A stretch of DNA of 64,000 bases from NCBI GenBank assembly GCA_937978655.1, contig CALJUX010000034.1, forward strand, positions 111,440-175,439, written 5' to 3'. A model generated the notes under the pieces. It had not been told where the DNA came from and made no database searches. It worked only from the letters and a program-made list of their open reading frames with translations. This document shows, piece by piece, positions 1 through 8,898 of this stretch; position 1 is the first letter of the stretch, and the number at the start of each line of letters is the position of its first letter. The translations under genes and the position numbers were made by a program. The stretch comes from an uncultured Chromatiaceae bacterium. GTDB lineage: Bacteria > Pseudomonadota > Gammaproteobacteria > Enterobacterales > Alteromonadaceae.

Positions 1-1095
1 TTGTAATAACTGTTCAGCGCCGCTGGCAGTGTTATTCATAGTGCCAAATTCCGCTTTGACACCGCCGTTACCCTGCAGCAATTCCAGCACTTTGTAGCCA
101 AATTCAAAATCAAAACCGGCGTCGAGTGCCCTGCCATCACCGGCGTATTTAGCGGCAACCGGTAAATCCGCCCAGGCTTCGCCGACCAGCATCGCATCCG
201 GTTGCACCGACTTGACGTATTGAGTGAAATCTTTCCAGTATTCAATAGTTTCCGCAGTATCGGCCTGACCATCCGGCCCGGTTTCAATGGCATAACGCAC
301 CGCATCTAAACGAAAACCAGCCACGCCTAAATCCAGCCAGTATTTCGCCATTTTTTTCATTTCAGCGATAACGTCGGGGTGGGTCAGATTTAAATCCGGC
401 TGCGAGGCGCCAAAAGCGGCGTAATAATACTCTTTGCGGCCTTCATGGTAATGCCAAACCACTTTCGGGTCGGTTTTACTGGCATCCCAGGCCGGGCCCC
501 AGCCGTCAGTCGGCAGGTCTTTACGCCAGATAAAATAGTCTTTGTACGGTGCTTCCCCAGCGGCAGAACGTTTAAACCAGTCGTGTTGGTCGGAGATATG
601 GTTAATCACTAAATCGAGGATAATGCGGATATTTTTCGCTTTAGCGGCGTCAATCAGCGCTTTGAATTCCTGCTGGCTGCCATAGTCTTTTTCGACCTGA
701 TAAAACTCGGTGAAGTCATAACCGTGATAACTCGGCGCTTCAAACATCGGCGTCAGCCACAGCGCGTTCACACCTAAATCGGCTAAATACGGCAGCTTTT
801 GCGCGATGCCGTTAAAATCGCCGGTGCCATCACCGTTGCTGTCGGCAAAACTGCGCGGCCAAATCTGATAAAACACCGCGTCCTGCCACCAGGGCTTATT
901 CGCGACTACAGCTTCGGTGACGACTGCCGGCACCGTGCTGGCTGCTGGTTCTGCTTTTGCCTGAGCAGCATCCGGCGCCGGATAACATGCCGACAAAGAC
1001 ACCGACAACAGGGCCGCCAGCGCCGACACAGGAAATCTGCGGCGACACTTCGCAGCAACAGGAGAGAACGCAGTACGCAAAGATTTGGTGGCCAT
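1..1095 (-). CDS. GH13 alpha-amylase family lipoprotein (C-terminus beyond window)
   Basis: The frame runs open off the left edge, so the first 365 residues are visible and the C-terminus is missing. The start is a lipoprotein signal: basic residues, a hydrophobic stretch, then lipobox LSAC with Cys37; Tyr follows the Cys, so outer-membrane sorting is expected. The GH13 barrel begins near WWQDAVFYQIWPRSF. Region I is DLVINH, region II GFRLDAVRY with the presumed nucleophile Asp264, and region III LVGEAW with the presumed acid/base Glu306. The family cleaves or transfers alpha-glucosidic bonds in starch and maltodextrins; I cannot fix the exact substrate. The ATG has a GGAG about 7 bases upstream. 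The periplasmic lipoprotein location is inferred from the signal. Confidence 0.88.
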   Translation of the reverse strand, partial: MATKSLRTAFSPVAAKCRRRFPVSALAALLSVSLSACYPAPDAAQAKAEPAASTVPAVVTEAVVANKPWWQDAVFYQIWPRSFADSNGDGTGDFNGIAQKLPYLADLGVNALWLTPMFEAPSYHGYDFTEFYQVEKDYGSQQEFKALIDAAKAKNIRIILDLVINHISDQHDWFKRSAAGEAPYKDYFIWRKDLPTDGWGPAWDASKTDPKVVWHYHEGRKEYYYAAFGASQPDLNLTHPDVIAEMKKMAKYWLDLGVAGFRLDAVRYAIETGPDGQADTAETIEYWKDFTQYVKSVQPDAMLVGEAWADLPVAAKYAGDGRALDAGFDFEFGYKVLELLQGNGGVKAEFGTMNNTASGAEQLLQ

Positions 1096-1172
1096 CGGCG
1101 GCTCCGGTGAAGAAAGACCGCCTCAGCTTAGACGAAGAACCGCAACGCCGAACAGCACTGCTTTGGTGCAAA

Positions 1173-1199
1173 TGCACTGCATACGATTGCAGCAGTGCA
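1173..1199 (-). terminator. Hairpin downstream of the catalase-like peroxidase gene
   Basis: An 8-bp inverted repeat (TGCACTGC with GCAGTGCA) with an 11-base loop lies 21 bases past the stop of the leftward gene that ends at 1220. On the minus strand it is followed by TTTGC only, so the U-tract is poor. It may be a weak terminator or simply a 3'-end stabilising hairpin. Confidence 0.35.
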
Positions 1200-1219
1200 T
1201 GCCGGCCTGCATCACAGCA

Positions 1220-2194
1220 TCAATGGCCGGTCAGGCGTTTACCAAAAGAAATGGCATAAGCGGCGGAGCGCATCGCCAAAATCGGATCAGCGCTTGGGCT
1301 GATGCCGGCACTCAGCACATTCGGGTCAAAGTTGATGTTATCGCAGGCATTGTCGCCTTGGCTGCGCAGCGTCACCACACCGGCTTGCAGCGTTTTGCGC
1401 GATGCCGGCCACTGCAGCGACGGGTCCAGCAAGTTATCACCAGCCTCAGCCAGCACCAGCTCTAATTTAAACTGCACCGGGCCTTGTTTCAGCCGTTCCG
1501 CCAGCCGCTGCTGCAGGAATTCCGTCGGTTTCGCAGCGATTTCGGCTGCGCTTAAGCCCTTCATGCCATCGACCGGCTGCAGCTGCCAGCGCACGGCCTG
1601 CTGTTGGCCGGTTTTGTTGCTCAGCATAAAACTGTGCAAACCAAAATAAGGCGTACTGGCATAACTGGCCGGTGGTGCCGTGTCGGCCAGATATTTCGCC
1701 TGCGGCTGGGTATCCGGATGCGCAGCGCGATAGGCCGCCACTTTCGCCATGTCCGGTTTGCCATCGACCCCCGGAATGAGGGTTTTTAATAAACCGAGGA
1801 ATGACTCCGGATCTTTGGCGCCAAACATTGGCGTCGACAACAACGCGAAATGCTGCAGCTCGCCGTTATTAAGTTTGATTTGCAGCGCCAGCCCACGCGG
1901 TGAGCGGCCGTTTTCGGCAGCTTTTGGATTGCCGCCCGCCATCGAAAAGCGCCCAAGCAGCGGATAAGTGTCGCCGCTAAACAGCATTGAGCTGCTGTAA
2001 GCCTGCGCGACAGCTTCGCCTTTAAAATCTCCGGCGACACAAAAACCCCTGGCGTGGCCTTTGCGGGCGCTGGGGTGTTCACCAAAGATTTTGGCAAAGG
2101 TATCAATAAATTCCGGCGCAGTGGCCGGTTCTGCCGCGACAGGCAACGTCAGGCTCAGCAGCGTGGCAACACAAAAAGGTTTGAACAGGGTCAT
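1220..2194 (-). CDS. Small periplasmic catalase-related peroxidase (SrpA-type)
   Basis: 324 residues, far shorter than a standard catalase (about 480-500) but normal for the SrpA-like catalase-fold haem peroxidases. A clear signal peptide (MTLFKPFCVATLLSLTLPVA, cleaved near AEPA) points to the periplasm. The distal His sits in KGHARGF, equivalent to the catalase VHARG motif, and the proximal haem Tyr is in RSAAYAISFGKR near the C-terminus. The family uses peroxide to oxidise small substrates and usually has weak catalase activity. The start at 2194 was chosen because GAAGGA lies just upstream and the signal peptide begins there; the open frame extends further back without any such support. 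It is separate from katB at 36.5-38.1 kb, so the window holds two exported peroxide-detoxifying enzymes. Confidence 0.82.
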   Translation of the reverse strand: MTLFKPFCVATLLSLTLPVAAEPATAPEFIDTFAKIFGEHPSARKGHARGFCVAGDFKGEAVAQAYSSSMLFSGDTYPLLGRFSMAGGNPKAAENGRSPRGLALQIKLNNGELQHFALLSTPMFGAKDPESFLGLLKTLIPGVDGKPDMAKVAAYRAAHPDTQPQAKYLADTAPPASYASTPYFGLHSFMLSNKTGQQQAVRWQLQPVDGMKGLSAAEIAAKPTEFLQQRLAERLKQGPVQFKLELVLAEAGDNLLDPSLQWPASRKTLQAGVVTLRSQGDNACDNINFDPNVLSAGISPSADPILAMRSAAYAISFGKRLTGH

Positions 2195-2274
2195 GGTAAT
2201 TCCTTCAACAGGTGAATCACAGAGTATGGGAGCAAGCAGACCGGGCTGCTTAGGATTTATGTGCAGCGGCTGCG

Positions 2275-2302
2275 GCCAATGGCCAATTGCCAATTGCCAA
2301 TT
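2275..2302. repeat. Heptanucleotide tandem repeat (GCCAATT) in a divergent promoter region
   Basis: Three perfect copies of GCCAATT run from 2282 to 2302, preceded by a near copy GCCAATG at 2275-2281. The array lies between the leftward peroxidase gene (start 2194) and the rightward acetyltransferase gene (start 2385), where either promoter could be affected by changes in copy number. Confidence 0.8.
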
Positions 2303-2384
2303 ATTGGGGACGACTGCCTGCAGCTGTCTCACGACGCCACCTCTGGTACACTGGCACACCTGTTGACGCTGACCTGAGCCACCC

Positions 2385-2849
2385 ATGCAACTGCTGAATC
2401 TGCTTGAACGCCCTGACTTTATCCCGACTATCGCGCAATGGCATTTCGCCGAGTGGCAGGCGTTATTTCCGCATAAATCGGTAGAAGATTTCGCCGCTGA
2501 CTTGCGTGAATCGCTGCAGCAGGACGGCCTGCCGCAAACCTGGCTGTTGCTGGACGAGCAGGGTGAAGCAGCCGGCACGGCGTCTTTGTTGCTGTCGGAT
2601 ATGACCACCAATCAGGATTTAAGCCCCTGGCTGGCCAATATTTACATTCACCCGCTGCAGCGCGGCAAAGGCTTAGGCAAACAAGTGGTGCTGCATGTAA
2701 TGAATGAGGCGCGTCAGCGTGGCCTCACCACCATTTATCTGTTTACCGAAGATCAGCAGGCCTTTTACGAAAAACTGGGCTGGGAGCTGCATCACCGCGA
2801 GTTCTACGAGAACCATTGGGTCGCGGTGATGCAATATGATTTTTTCTGA
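2385..2849 (+). CDS. GNAT family N-acetyltransferase
   Basis: 154 residues, the normal size of a single GNAT domain. The acetyl-CoA binding motif A is plain: NIYIHPLQRGKGLGKQVV, with the Q/R-x-x-G-x-G/A signature as RGKGLG. It is followed by the beta5/alpha4 region with FYEKLGWE near residue 130, typical of acetyltransferases that modify amines. The substrate cannot be read from sequence. The gene is transcribed away from the peroxidase gene and its stop abuts the stop of the convergent RND permease (2849 and 2850), so the two share a 3' boundary and no separate terminator is visible. It is probably cytoplasmic, as no signal peptide or membrane segment is present. Confidence 0.85.
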   Translation: MQLLNLLERPDFIPTIAQWHFAEWQALFPHKSVEDFAADLRESLQQDGLPQTWLLLDEQGEAAGTASLLLSDMTTNQDLSPWLANIYIHPLQRGKGLGKQVVLHVMNEARQRGLTTIYLFTEDQQAFYEKLGWELHHREFYENHWVAVMQYDFF

Positions 2850-5800
2850 TTAGCTGTGAGGGGCCGCGCGCTGATAGTGATAGGCGTAATACACCACCGG
2901 GATCACCACTAGCGTCAGCACCGTCGATACACCTAAACCGGCAATCAGCGCCACCGCCAGACCACCGAAAATCGGGTCGTCCAGGATAAACATCGCCCCT
3001 AACATCGCCGCCAGTGCGGTCAGGATAATAGGCCGCGCCCGTATCGCCGAGGCGTGCACCACTGCCTGCTCCAACGCGACACCGACCGCGGTTTGTTGCT
3101 GAATGGCATCGACCAGCAAAATCGAGTTGCGCACGATAATACCGGCCAGCGCTATCATGCCGATCATCGAGGTTGCCGTGAACTGCACGCCCAGCAGCCA
3201 GTGTCCCGGCATAATGCCGATGATGGTGAGCGGAATAGGCGCCATGATCATCAGCGGCACGCCGTAGGATTTAAACTGCGCCACCACCAGCAGGTAAATC
3301 ATGATAAGTCCGACGCCATAAGCGATGCCCATGTCGCGGAAAGTCTCAAAAGTGATTTGCCACTCGCCGTCCCACTTGATGCTGATTTGGTCGGTAGCTG
3401 TGGGCACACTGAACAGTTGTTGTGGCATGGCCGTTTCGCCTTGTGACAATGCGGCTTTGACATCCAGCATGCCGTACAGCGGGCTGTCCGGGCCGCCAGC
3501 TAAATCAGCGGTGACAAACACCACTGGCCGTAAGTCTTTACGATAAATCGTGTTTTCCCGCGTGGTTTCAACTTTGCGCGTCAGCTCCGACAACGCAATC
3601 AACTGACCGGTTTGGCTCACCACCGGCAACTGCCCGAGCGCAGTCCAGCTGGCTAGCACACCTTCGCCCAGTTGCAGTTCCACCGGCGTCAGCTGGCGCT
3701 TGTGATCATCGCGGACAAAAGTCGCGGTATGACCGGCCACCGCCATTTGCAGGGTTTGATTAATCGCCTCGACCGAGACACCAAGCAAGGCGGCTTTTTG
3801 CTGGTCCGCGACCAGTTGCCAGCGCGGCTGCGGTGCTTCGACTGTGCTGTCGATATCGACCAGCAGTGGCGTGTTGGCAAACTGTTGTTGCAATGCACTG
3901 GCAGCTTTAAGCTGCGCCGGATAATCAGGGCCATACACTTCAGCTACTAAAGGCGCCATCACCGGCGGGCCGGGCGGCACTTCCACCAGCTTGATGCTGG
4001 CGCCAGTACTTTGTTCCAGTTTGCTTAAAAGTGGCCGCACCCGCAGCGCAATCGCATGGCTTTGTTCATCCCTTTGATGGCGGTCCTGCAGATTGACCTG
4101 TACATCGCCTTGCCAGGGCAACTGGCGCAGATAATATTGCCGCACCAGGCCATTAAAATTCATCGGCGCAGCGGTGCCGGCATACGTCTGCAAATGCGTG
4201 ACTTCCGGTAAGGTCAGAAGCGCGGTACTCACCTGATTCAGCACCGCCTGGGTTTGCTCCAGCGTGCTGCCTTCGGGTAAATCCACCACCACCTGAAACT
4301 CAGATTTGTTATCAAACGGCAGCATTTTCAGTACCACCTGCTGACTGGTCACCAGCAACACCGACATGGTGATAGCCGCCAATAAACCGACCAGCAATTT
4401 GACCCGATTATTACGACCAGCGCGCGCCCGCAGCATCGGCTGCATCAGGCGGCGGAAGAACTGTTCGAGTTTTTCGTCCTGTGCATGGTGAGCGCCAGCT
4501 GCCGGCGTACGGTGCGCGAACATTTTCAGGAATAACCAGGGCGTAAAAATAAAGGCGACTAACAAACTCAGCAGCATACCCATACTGGCATTGAGGGGGA
4601 TCGGGCTCATATAAGGCCCCATCAGGCCGCTGACAAAAGCCATCGGCAACAACGCCGCGATAACAGTGAAAGTGGCCAGAATAGTCGGGCTGCCAACCTC
4701 TTCCACCGCCAGCGGCACTGCGTCGGCTAAAGGTTTTCCGCCCAATAACCAATGCCGGTGCAGGTTTTCCACCACCACAATGGCGTCGTCCACCAGAATG
4801 CCAATGGAGAAAATCAGTGCAAACAACGACACGCGGTTTAAGGTAAAACCATAAGCCCAGGAGGCGAATAACGTCAGCGCCAGCGTGATCACCACCGCAG
4901 CGCCTACCACTATGGCTTCACGTTTGCCGAGCGCCAGGCCCACCAGCAACACCACAGATGCAGTGGCAAAAATCAGTTTATGAATAAGCGTATCGGCTTT
5001 GTCTTTGGCGGTGACGCCATAATCGCGGCTGATACTGAGTTCGATATCGCGGCTTAAATAACTCTGTTGCAGCTGCGCCAGCTTGTCCTGCAAGGCCGCA
5101 GTGACATCGACAGCATTAAAGCCCGGTTGTTTGGCCACAACCACAGTAACGGCGGCCGAACTTAAAGCGCCGCCTGCCGAACCCTGCGGCTGCAGATGCT
5201 GCACATAAGTATCAGGTTCAGCCACACAGCGGCTGATGTCGGCGACATCACGTAAATAAACCGGCAACAACTCGCCTTGTGCGCCGCTACGCACCGCCAC
5301 CACCAGCTGCGCCACTTCATCGGCGCTGCTTAAGAAGCTGCCACTTTCCAGCTGCACCAGTTGTTGCGGTGCCAGCATCGCCTGACTGCTGCGCACAGTG
5401 CCAGCTTGTTGCAGCGCCTGACTTAATTGCGGCAACGACAGCTGATACGCGCTTAACCGCGCCGGGTCCAGCCGCACGCTGACCTGTTCCGCCTGGCGGC
5501 CTATCGTGTAAATATCGCGGCTGCCCGGCACCTGCTGCAGCTGTTCTTCCAAAAGGTTGGCGGCCTCTTGCAGCTCGGCACGGCCGAGCTGCGGGTTTTT
5601 ACTCCACAAGGTCACGGCAAATACCGGCACATCGTCAATGCCTTTGGGTTTGATCAGCACCGGGCCAATGTTGGCAGCGGCCGGTTGCCAGTCGGCTTTG
5701 GCATAAAACGCGTTGTAGAGGCGCACTAAGGCGTCGGTGCGTTTTTCACCCACTTCAAACTGGACTGTAAGCACAGAACGACCAGGTTCGGACACTGAAT

Positions 5801-6056
5801 ACACATGCTTAACGCCGGCAATTTCGGCGATGATTTTCTCGGCCGGCACCGCCACCTGCTGCTCGACCATCGCAGCTGAAGCGCCCGGATAGGCGATAAA
5901 CACATTGGCAAAAGTCACTTCAATTTGCGGTTCTTCTTCACGCGGTGTGACCAACACCGCAAAGAGCCCGAGCAACAAACTGACCAGCGCCAGCAATGGC
6001 GTGATTTGATTTTGCTTAAAGGCTGCCGCTAAACGGCCGGAGATGCCCAGTTGCAT
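2850..6056 (-). CDS. RND efflux transporter, inner-membrane permease
   Basis: 1068 residues, the usual size of an AcrB/HAE-1-type RND pump. It shows the duplicated RND plan: an N-terminal membrane helix (about residues 18-36) followed by the PREEEPQIEV region, a first periplasmic loop, a cluster of helices with the conserved IGILVDDAIVVVEN segment (Asp-Asp proton relay), a second large loop, and a second helix cluster ending RARPIILTALAAMLG. The family exports drugs, dyes, detergents or lipids using the proton gradient together with a membrane-fusion protein and a TolC-type channel. Its ATG overlaps the stop of the upstream fusion-protein gene (TAATG at 6054-6058), so the two are co-translated. 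No outer-membrane channel gene lies in the window. The substrate is unknown. Confidence 0.92.
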   Translation of the reverse strand: MQLGISGRLAAAFKQNQITPLLALVSLLLGLFAVLVTPREEEPQIEVTFANVFIAYPGASAAMVEQQVAVPAEKIIAEIAGVKHVYSVSEPGRSVLTVQFEVGEKRTDALVRLYNAFYAKADWQPAAANIGPVLIKPKGIDDVPVFAVTLWSKNPQLGRAELQEAANLLEEQLQQVPGSRDIYTIGRQAEQVSVRLDPARLSAYQLSLPQLSQALQQAGTVRSSQAMLAPQQLVQLESGSFLSSADEVAQLVVAVRSGAQGELLPVYLRDVADISRCVAEPDTYVQHLQPQGSAGGALSSAAVTVVVAKQPGFNAVDVTAALQDKLAQLQQSYLSRDIELSISRDYGVTAKDKADTLIHKLIFATASVVLLVGLALGKREAIVVGAAVVITLALTLFASWAYGFTLNRVSLFALIFSIGILVDDAIVVVENLHRHWLLGGKPLADAVPLAVEEVGSPTILATFTVIAALLPMAFVSGLMGPYMSPIPLNASMGMLLSLLVAFIFTPWLFLKMFAHRTPAAGAHHAQDEKLEQFFRRLMQPMLRARAGRNNRVKLLVGLLAAITMSVLLVTSQQVVLKMLPFDNKSEFQVVVDLPEGSTLEQTQAVLNQVSTALLTLPEVTHLQTYAGTAAPMNFNGLVRQYYLRQLPWQGDVQVNLQDRHQRDEQSHAIALRVRPLLSKLEQSTGASIKLVEVPPGPPVMAPLVAEVYGPDYPAQLKAASALQQQFANTPLLVDIDSTVEAPQPRWQLVADQQKAALLGVSVEAINQTLQMAVAGHTATFVRDDHKRQLTPVELQLGEGVLASWTALGQLPVVSQTGQLIALSELTRKVETTRENTIYRKDLRPVVFVTADLAGGPDSPLYGMLDVKAALSQGETAMPQQLFSVPTATDQISIKWDGEWQITFETFRDMGIAYGVGLIMIYLLVVAQFKSYGVPLMIMAPIPLTIIGIMPGHWLLGVQFTATSMIGMIALAGIIVRNSILLVDAIQQQTAVGVALEQAVVHASAIRARPIILTALAAMLGAMFILDDPIFGGLAVALIAGLGVSTVLTLVVIPVVYYAYHYQRAAPHS

Positions 6057-7126
6057 TATTGTGGCTCCTGCACTGTGCTGACTTGCTGCAACAGCGCCTT
6101 GGCATCCAGCGCGACGCTCTGGCCGGCACTTAAGCCGGATAACACTTGATAGTACCGGTCATCGCGTTTTAACACGCGCACCGGTTGTAACTGCGGCCCG
6201 GATTGCTGTTGCAGATACACCATCGCCACTTCGCCGCGCCATAACACCGCGCTGGCCGGGAGCAGTAGCTGTGGCTCGCTGCCGGTTTGCAGCTTGAGTT
6301 TGGTCCAGCTGCCCGGATACAGCTGCTGTGCGCTGTAGTCGGCGACCGGTAATTTCAGCCGCAGTAAAAAGCTATGACTTTGCACGTTACCCTGTGGCGC
6401 TATGGTCAAATCCGGCGCGCCGAGGCTCAGGTTGCTGCCGTCTGCCAGTTGCAGCTCAGCGGCCTTGCTTTGGCGCGCCGCTGGTAATTGTTGTTGTGGC
6501 AACTGGGCAGTTAAACGCAGATGCTCGAGGCTGAGGCCAGTTAATAACGGCTTACCGGGCGTCGCCAGTTCGCCGAGTTCGACCAGCCGCTGCTGCAAAA
6601 TGCCGCTGTAAGGCGCGCGCACCACGGTTTGTTCTAACTGCTCGCGGGCCGCACTGACCGCCGCGCTGGCCTGCTGCTGACGCGCTTTGGCGGCGTTAAA
6701 ATTCGCCTGCGCCAAATCCAGTGCGGCTTTGGCGACTAAACCCTGCTGATGGATTTGCTGCACGCGTTTGAGTTCTTTGTCCTGCTCAGTGAACCGCACC
6801 TGCGCTTCCGTCAATGCCGCTTCGGCCTGGGCCAGCCGGGCTTTTTGTTCAGTATCGGTAAAACGCACCACCACAGCGCCCTGCGGTACCAGGTCATTAA
6901 CATCAAACGGCAATTCGATGATCCGGCCCGAGGTTTGCGCCGAAATAGTCGACTGCGCCACCGCTTCGACCAGCGCTGGCAGTTCCAGCCAGACCGGCTG
7001 GGGTTGCGCCCTCAGCGTCAACCACTCTGTTGCACTGGCAGCTACAGGATGCAGCGCCATCACCAGCGTGGTGAAAAGTGCTGCTACTGACGCGCTCAGC
7101 GGCTGTCCCAGTCGTTGCATCTGCAT
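6056..7126 (-). CDS. RND efflux periplasmic adaptor (membrane fusion protein)
   Basis: About 356 residues with a signal sequence (MQMQRLGQPLSASVAALFTT and onward, Ala-rich cleavage region), so exported and probably membrane-tethered. It has a split lipoyl/biotinyl half-motif around VVEAVAQSTISAQTSGRI, an alpha-helical coiled hairpin (EAALTEAQVRFTEQDKELKR and the Ala/Gln-rich return helix), the second lipoyl half VVRAPYSGIL, then beta-barrel and membrane-proximal domains. This is the HlyD/AcrA architecture, bridging the permease and a TolC-like channel. The start at 7126 was chosen because GGGAGG lies just before it; the open frame extends to 7204 without support. It is the first gene of a two-gene operon with the permease. 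Confidence 0.88.
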   Translation of the reverse strand: MQMQRLGQPLSASVAALFTTLVMALHPVAASATEWLTLRAQPQPVWLELPALVEAVAQSTISAQTSGRIIELPFDVNDLVPQGAVVVRFTDTEQKARLAQAEAALTEAQVRFTEQDKELKRVQQIHQQGLVAKAALDLAQANFNAAKARQQQASAAVSAAREQLEQTVVRAPYSGILQQRLVELGELATPGKPLLTGLSLEHLRLTAQLPQQQLPAARQSKAAELQLADGSNLSLGAPDLTIAPQGNVQSHSFLLRLKLPVADYSAQQLYPGSWTKLKLQTGSEPQLLLPASAVLWRGEVAMVYLQQQSGPQLQPVRVLKRDDRYYQVLSGLSAGQSVALDAKALLQQVSTVQEPQ

Positions 7127-7348
7127 AGTGCCTCCCATTGATAGTGGTGTTGTGGCGTGTCCCGGTAAGAGTTCCACACGCCAGCGACAGTATAGTGACC
7201 ACAAATTGCATTAGATAAATTTAATATAAGTATATATTAGAAAATTCTAATTAGAAAGTGCCGGCATTCAGCCGCCCGCTGGCGTGATAACCGGCACAGA
7301 ATGTAAATCGATAGTCGATGATGCAAGAACAGCAGACAGGCGTGCAAA

Positions 7349-7383
7349 GTATTTAACCCTGACGCTTGGTCAGGGTTAAATAC
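7349..7383 (-). terminator. Strong terminator of rsuA
   Basis: A perfect 14-bp inverted repeat (GTATTTAACCCTGA with its complement, 7349-7362 and 7370-7383) with a 7-base loop lies 15 bases past the rsuA stop. The stem ends are A/T-rich and therefore supply U-runs on both strands, so it can also work from the other side. Confidence 0.75.
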
Positions 7384-7397
7384 TCAAATAAAATTAA

Positions 7398-8090
7398 TTA
7401 GTTAAAAAGAGAAACTTCTTCCACAGTCAAATGGCGATACTCACCTTCGGCCAGGCTACTGTCGAGCGTCAGCGGGCCGACCCGTTCGCGATGTAACCGC
7501 ACCACTTTGTTGCCAAGCGCAGCAAACATACGTTTCACCTGGTGATAACGGCCTTCGTGAATGGTCAGCAGACATTCGGTCGGGCTGATTATTTCCAGCT
7601 GGGCCGGTTTGGTCAGCGTTTTTTCGCCACGCAGCAGCACGCCTTCGGCAAACTGGGCGATGGCGCTGTCTTCAACCGGGTCGGCCAGCCAGGCGCGGTA
7701 AGTTTTGGCACATTCATGTTTGGGGCTGCTGATTTTATGCGACCACTGGCCATCGTCCGTGATTAGCAACAAACCCGTGGTATCGAGGTCCAGCCGGCCC
7801 ACGGTATGCAGTTTTTCACTGTTGGGTTCATCCAGTAACACAAACACCGTGTTGTGGTCCGGGTCGTCGGTGGAACAGACATAACCGGCCGGTTTATGCA
7901 GCAGAATGTAACGCGGGCCGGTCAGTTGCAGCTGCTGGTCGTCCAGCAGTACCACGTCAGTGGCGTTGATTTGCTGCGCCGGTTGTTTACACAACACGCC
8001 ATTGAGCACAATGTCACCCTGGCGGATCAGTTTGCCGGCCTGACTGCGGGTCAGCCCGGTACACTCACAGACAAATTTATCTAAACGCAT
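7398..8090 (-). CDS. rsuA: 16S rRNA pseudouridine(516) synthase RsuA
   Basis: 230 residues, matching RsuA length. An N-terminal S4-type RNA-binding domain (MRLDKFVCECTGLTRSQAGK to about residue 50) precedes the RsuA/RluB/E/F catalytic core with the signature GRLDLDTTGLLL near residue 100, whose second Asp is the catalytic residue, and a C-terminal EGRYHQVKRMFAALGNKV motif characteristic of this branch. It isomerises U516 of 16S rRNA in the small ribosomal subunit. It stands alone on the minus strand with its own terminator. RsuA is preferred over RluE or RluF because of the HYHQVKRM-like segment and the S4 domain; the exact target uridine is inferred from the family. Confidence 0.9.
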   Translation of the reverse strand: MRLDKFVCECTGLTRSQAGKLIRQGDIVLNGVLCKQPAQQINATDVVLLDDQQLQLTGPRYILLHKPAGYVCSTDDPDHNTVFVLLDEPNSEKLHTVGRLDLDTTGLLLITDDGQWSHKISSPKHECAKTYRAWLADPVEDSAIAQFAEGVLLRGEKTLTKPAQLEIISPTECLLTIHEGRYHQVKRMFAALGNKVVRLHRERVGPLTLDSSLAEGEYRHLTVEEVSLFN

Positions 8091-8154
8091 CAGCAGAGGT
8101 CCAAAATAGGCGGGGCGGCAGTGTACTGACGCGTCCGGTGAACGGCAAGCAGCC

Positions 8155-8898
8155 TCAGATCGGTTTCAGGCCGTACAGTTCCAGCCGGCCCAGCCAATAT
8201 TGTTGTTGGGTCAGGCGCTGCAACGCCTGTTCAAATTGTGGATAGAGCGCCTGATAATCACGGCTGAATAAAATTTGCCGCCGGTACGACGGATAAGGCT
8301 GTCCGGTAATTTTCAGTTTGCCAAGGTACTGACTTTGCCGGCCGTAATACAACAGACTGGAGCGGGTGATCACCACATGCTCCAGTTGTTTTTCCAGCAA
8401 GCGCGCCAGATTTTCTTTATCGGAATCGGCATCAATGCGCTGCAGCTTTCCCTCTGCGATCAGCTCATTCAGCCCCGGATAACTGTAACCGCGCAGGGCA
8501 CCGAGCCGGCTGCCGGTCAGTTCTGCCAGATGCTGAATTTTGCCAGGGTGGCTGTGGGCAGCGACAAATACCTCACGATCGGTGAACAAAGTGCCGGACC
8601 ACAAATAAGCCGGTTCCACCGCAGCGAACCAGGCCGGGTTAGTCCACAGCGCAATAGTTGGCAGTTTAGCCGCCAGCCGCTGATTGAGTTCAGGCCGGCT
8701 GATTTGCTGCAGATTGAGCTGATACTGCTCACCCAGTTCCTGCTGTAATGCCCGCACCAGATCATAATTCAGTCCGGTTTCAGTGTCGGCGTTGATCACA
8801 AAAGGCGGGGCATTGTGATAGGAGTACAACGTCACCACCGTCAGTGCCGCTGCCGGCTGCAACCAGCCAAAGCTGATGAAAAATAACCAGAACCGCAT
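8155..8898 (-). CDS. Periplasmic solute-binding protein, SBP family 3 type
   Basis: 247 residues with a signal peptide (MRFWLFFISFGWLQPAAA). The rest looks like the extracellular solute-binding fold of family 3: an opening beta strand VVTLYSYHNAPPFV, then GLNYDLVRALQQELG, the region typical of amino-acid binding proteins. No permease or ATPase gene is adjacent, so it is an orphan, either serving a transporter elsewhere or acting as a periplasmic sensor-type protein. The start at 8898 gives the shortest protein with a complete signal and has GGAG about 10 bases upstream. The ligand cannot be predicted. The gene is divergent from the NSS transporter gene, and the two share a 335-bp intergenic region. 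Confidence 0.7.
   Translation of the reverse strand: MRFWLFFISFGWLQPAAALTVVTLYSYHNAPPFVINADTETGLNYDLVRALQQELGEQYQLNLQQISRPELNQRLAAKLPTIALWTNPAWFAAVEPAYLWSGTLFTDREVFVAAHSHPGKIQHLAELTGSRLGALRGYSYPGLNELIAEGKLQRIDADSDKENLARLLEKQLEHVVITRSSLLYYGRQSQYLGKLKITGQPYPSYRRQILFSRDYQALYPQFEQALQRLTQQQYWLGRLELYGLKPI

Noticed and set aside
1220..2611. 463-codon version of the peroxidase reading frame starting at 2611
   Set aside because: The first 139 residues overlap the acetyltransferase gene on the other strand and lack coding character; the signal peptide and Shine-Dalgarno site support 2194.
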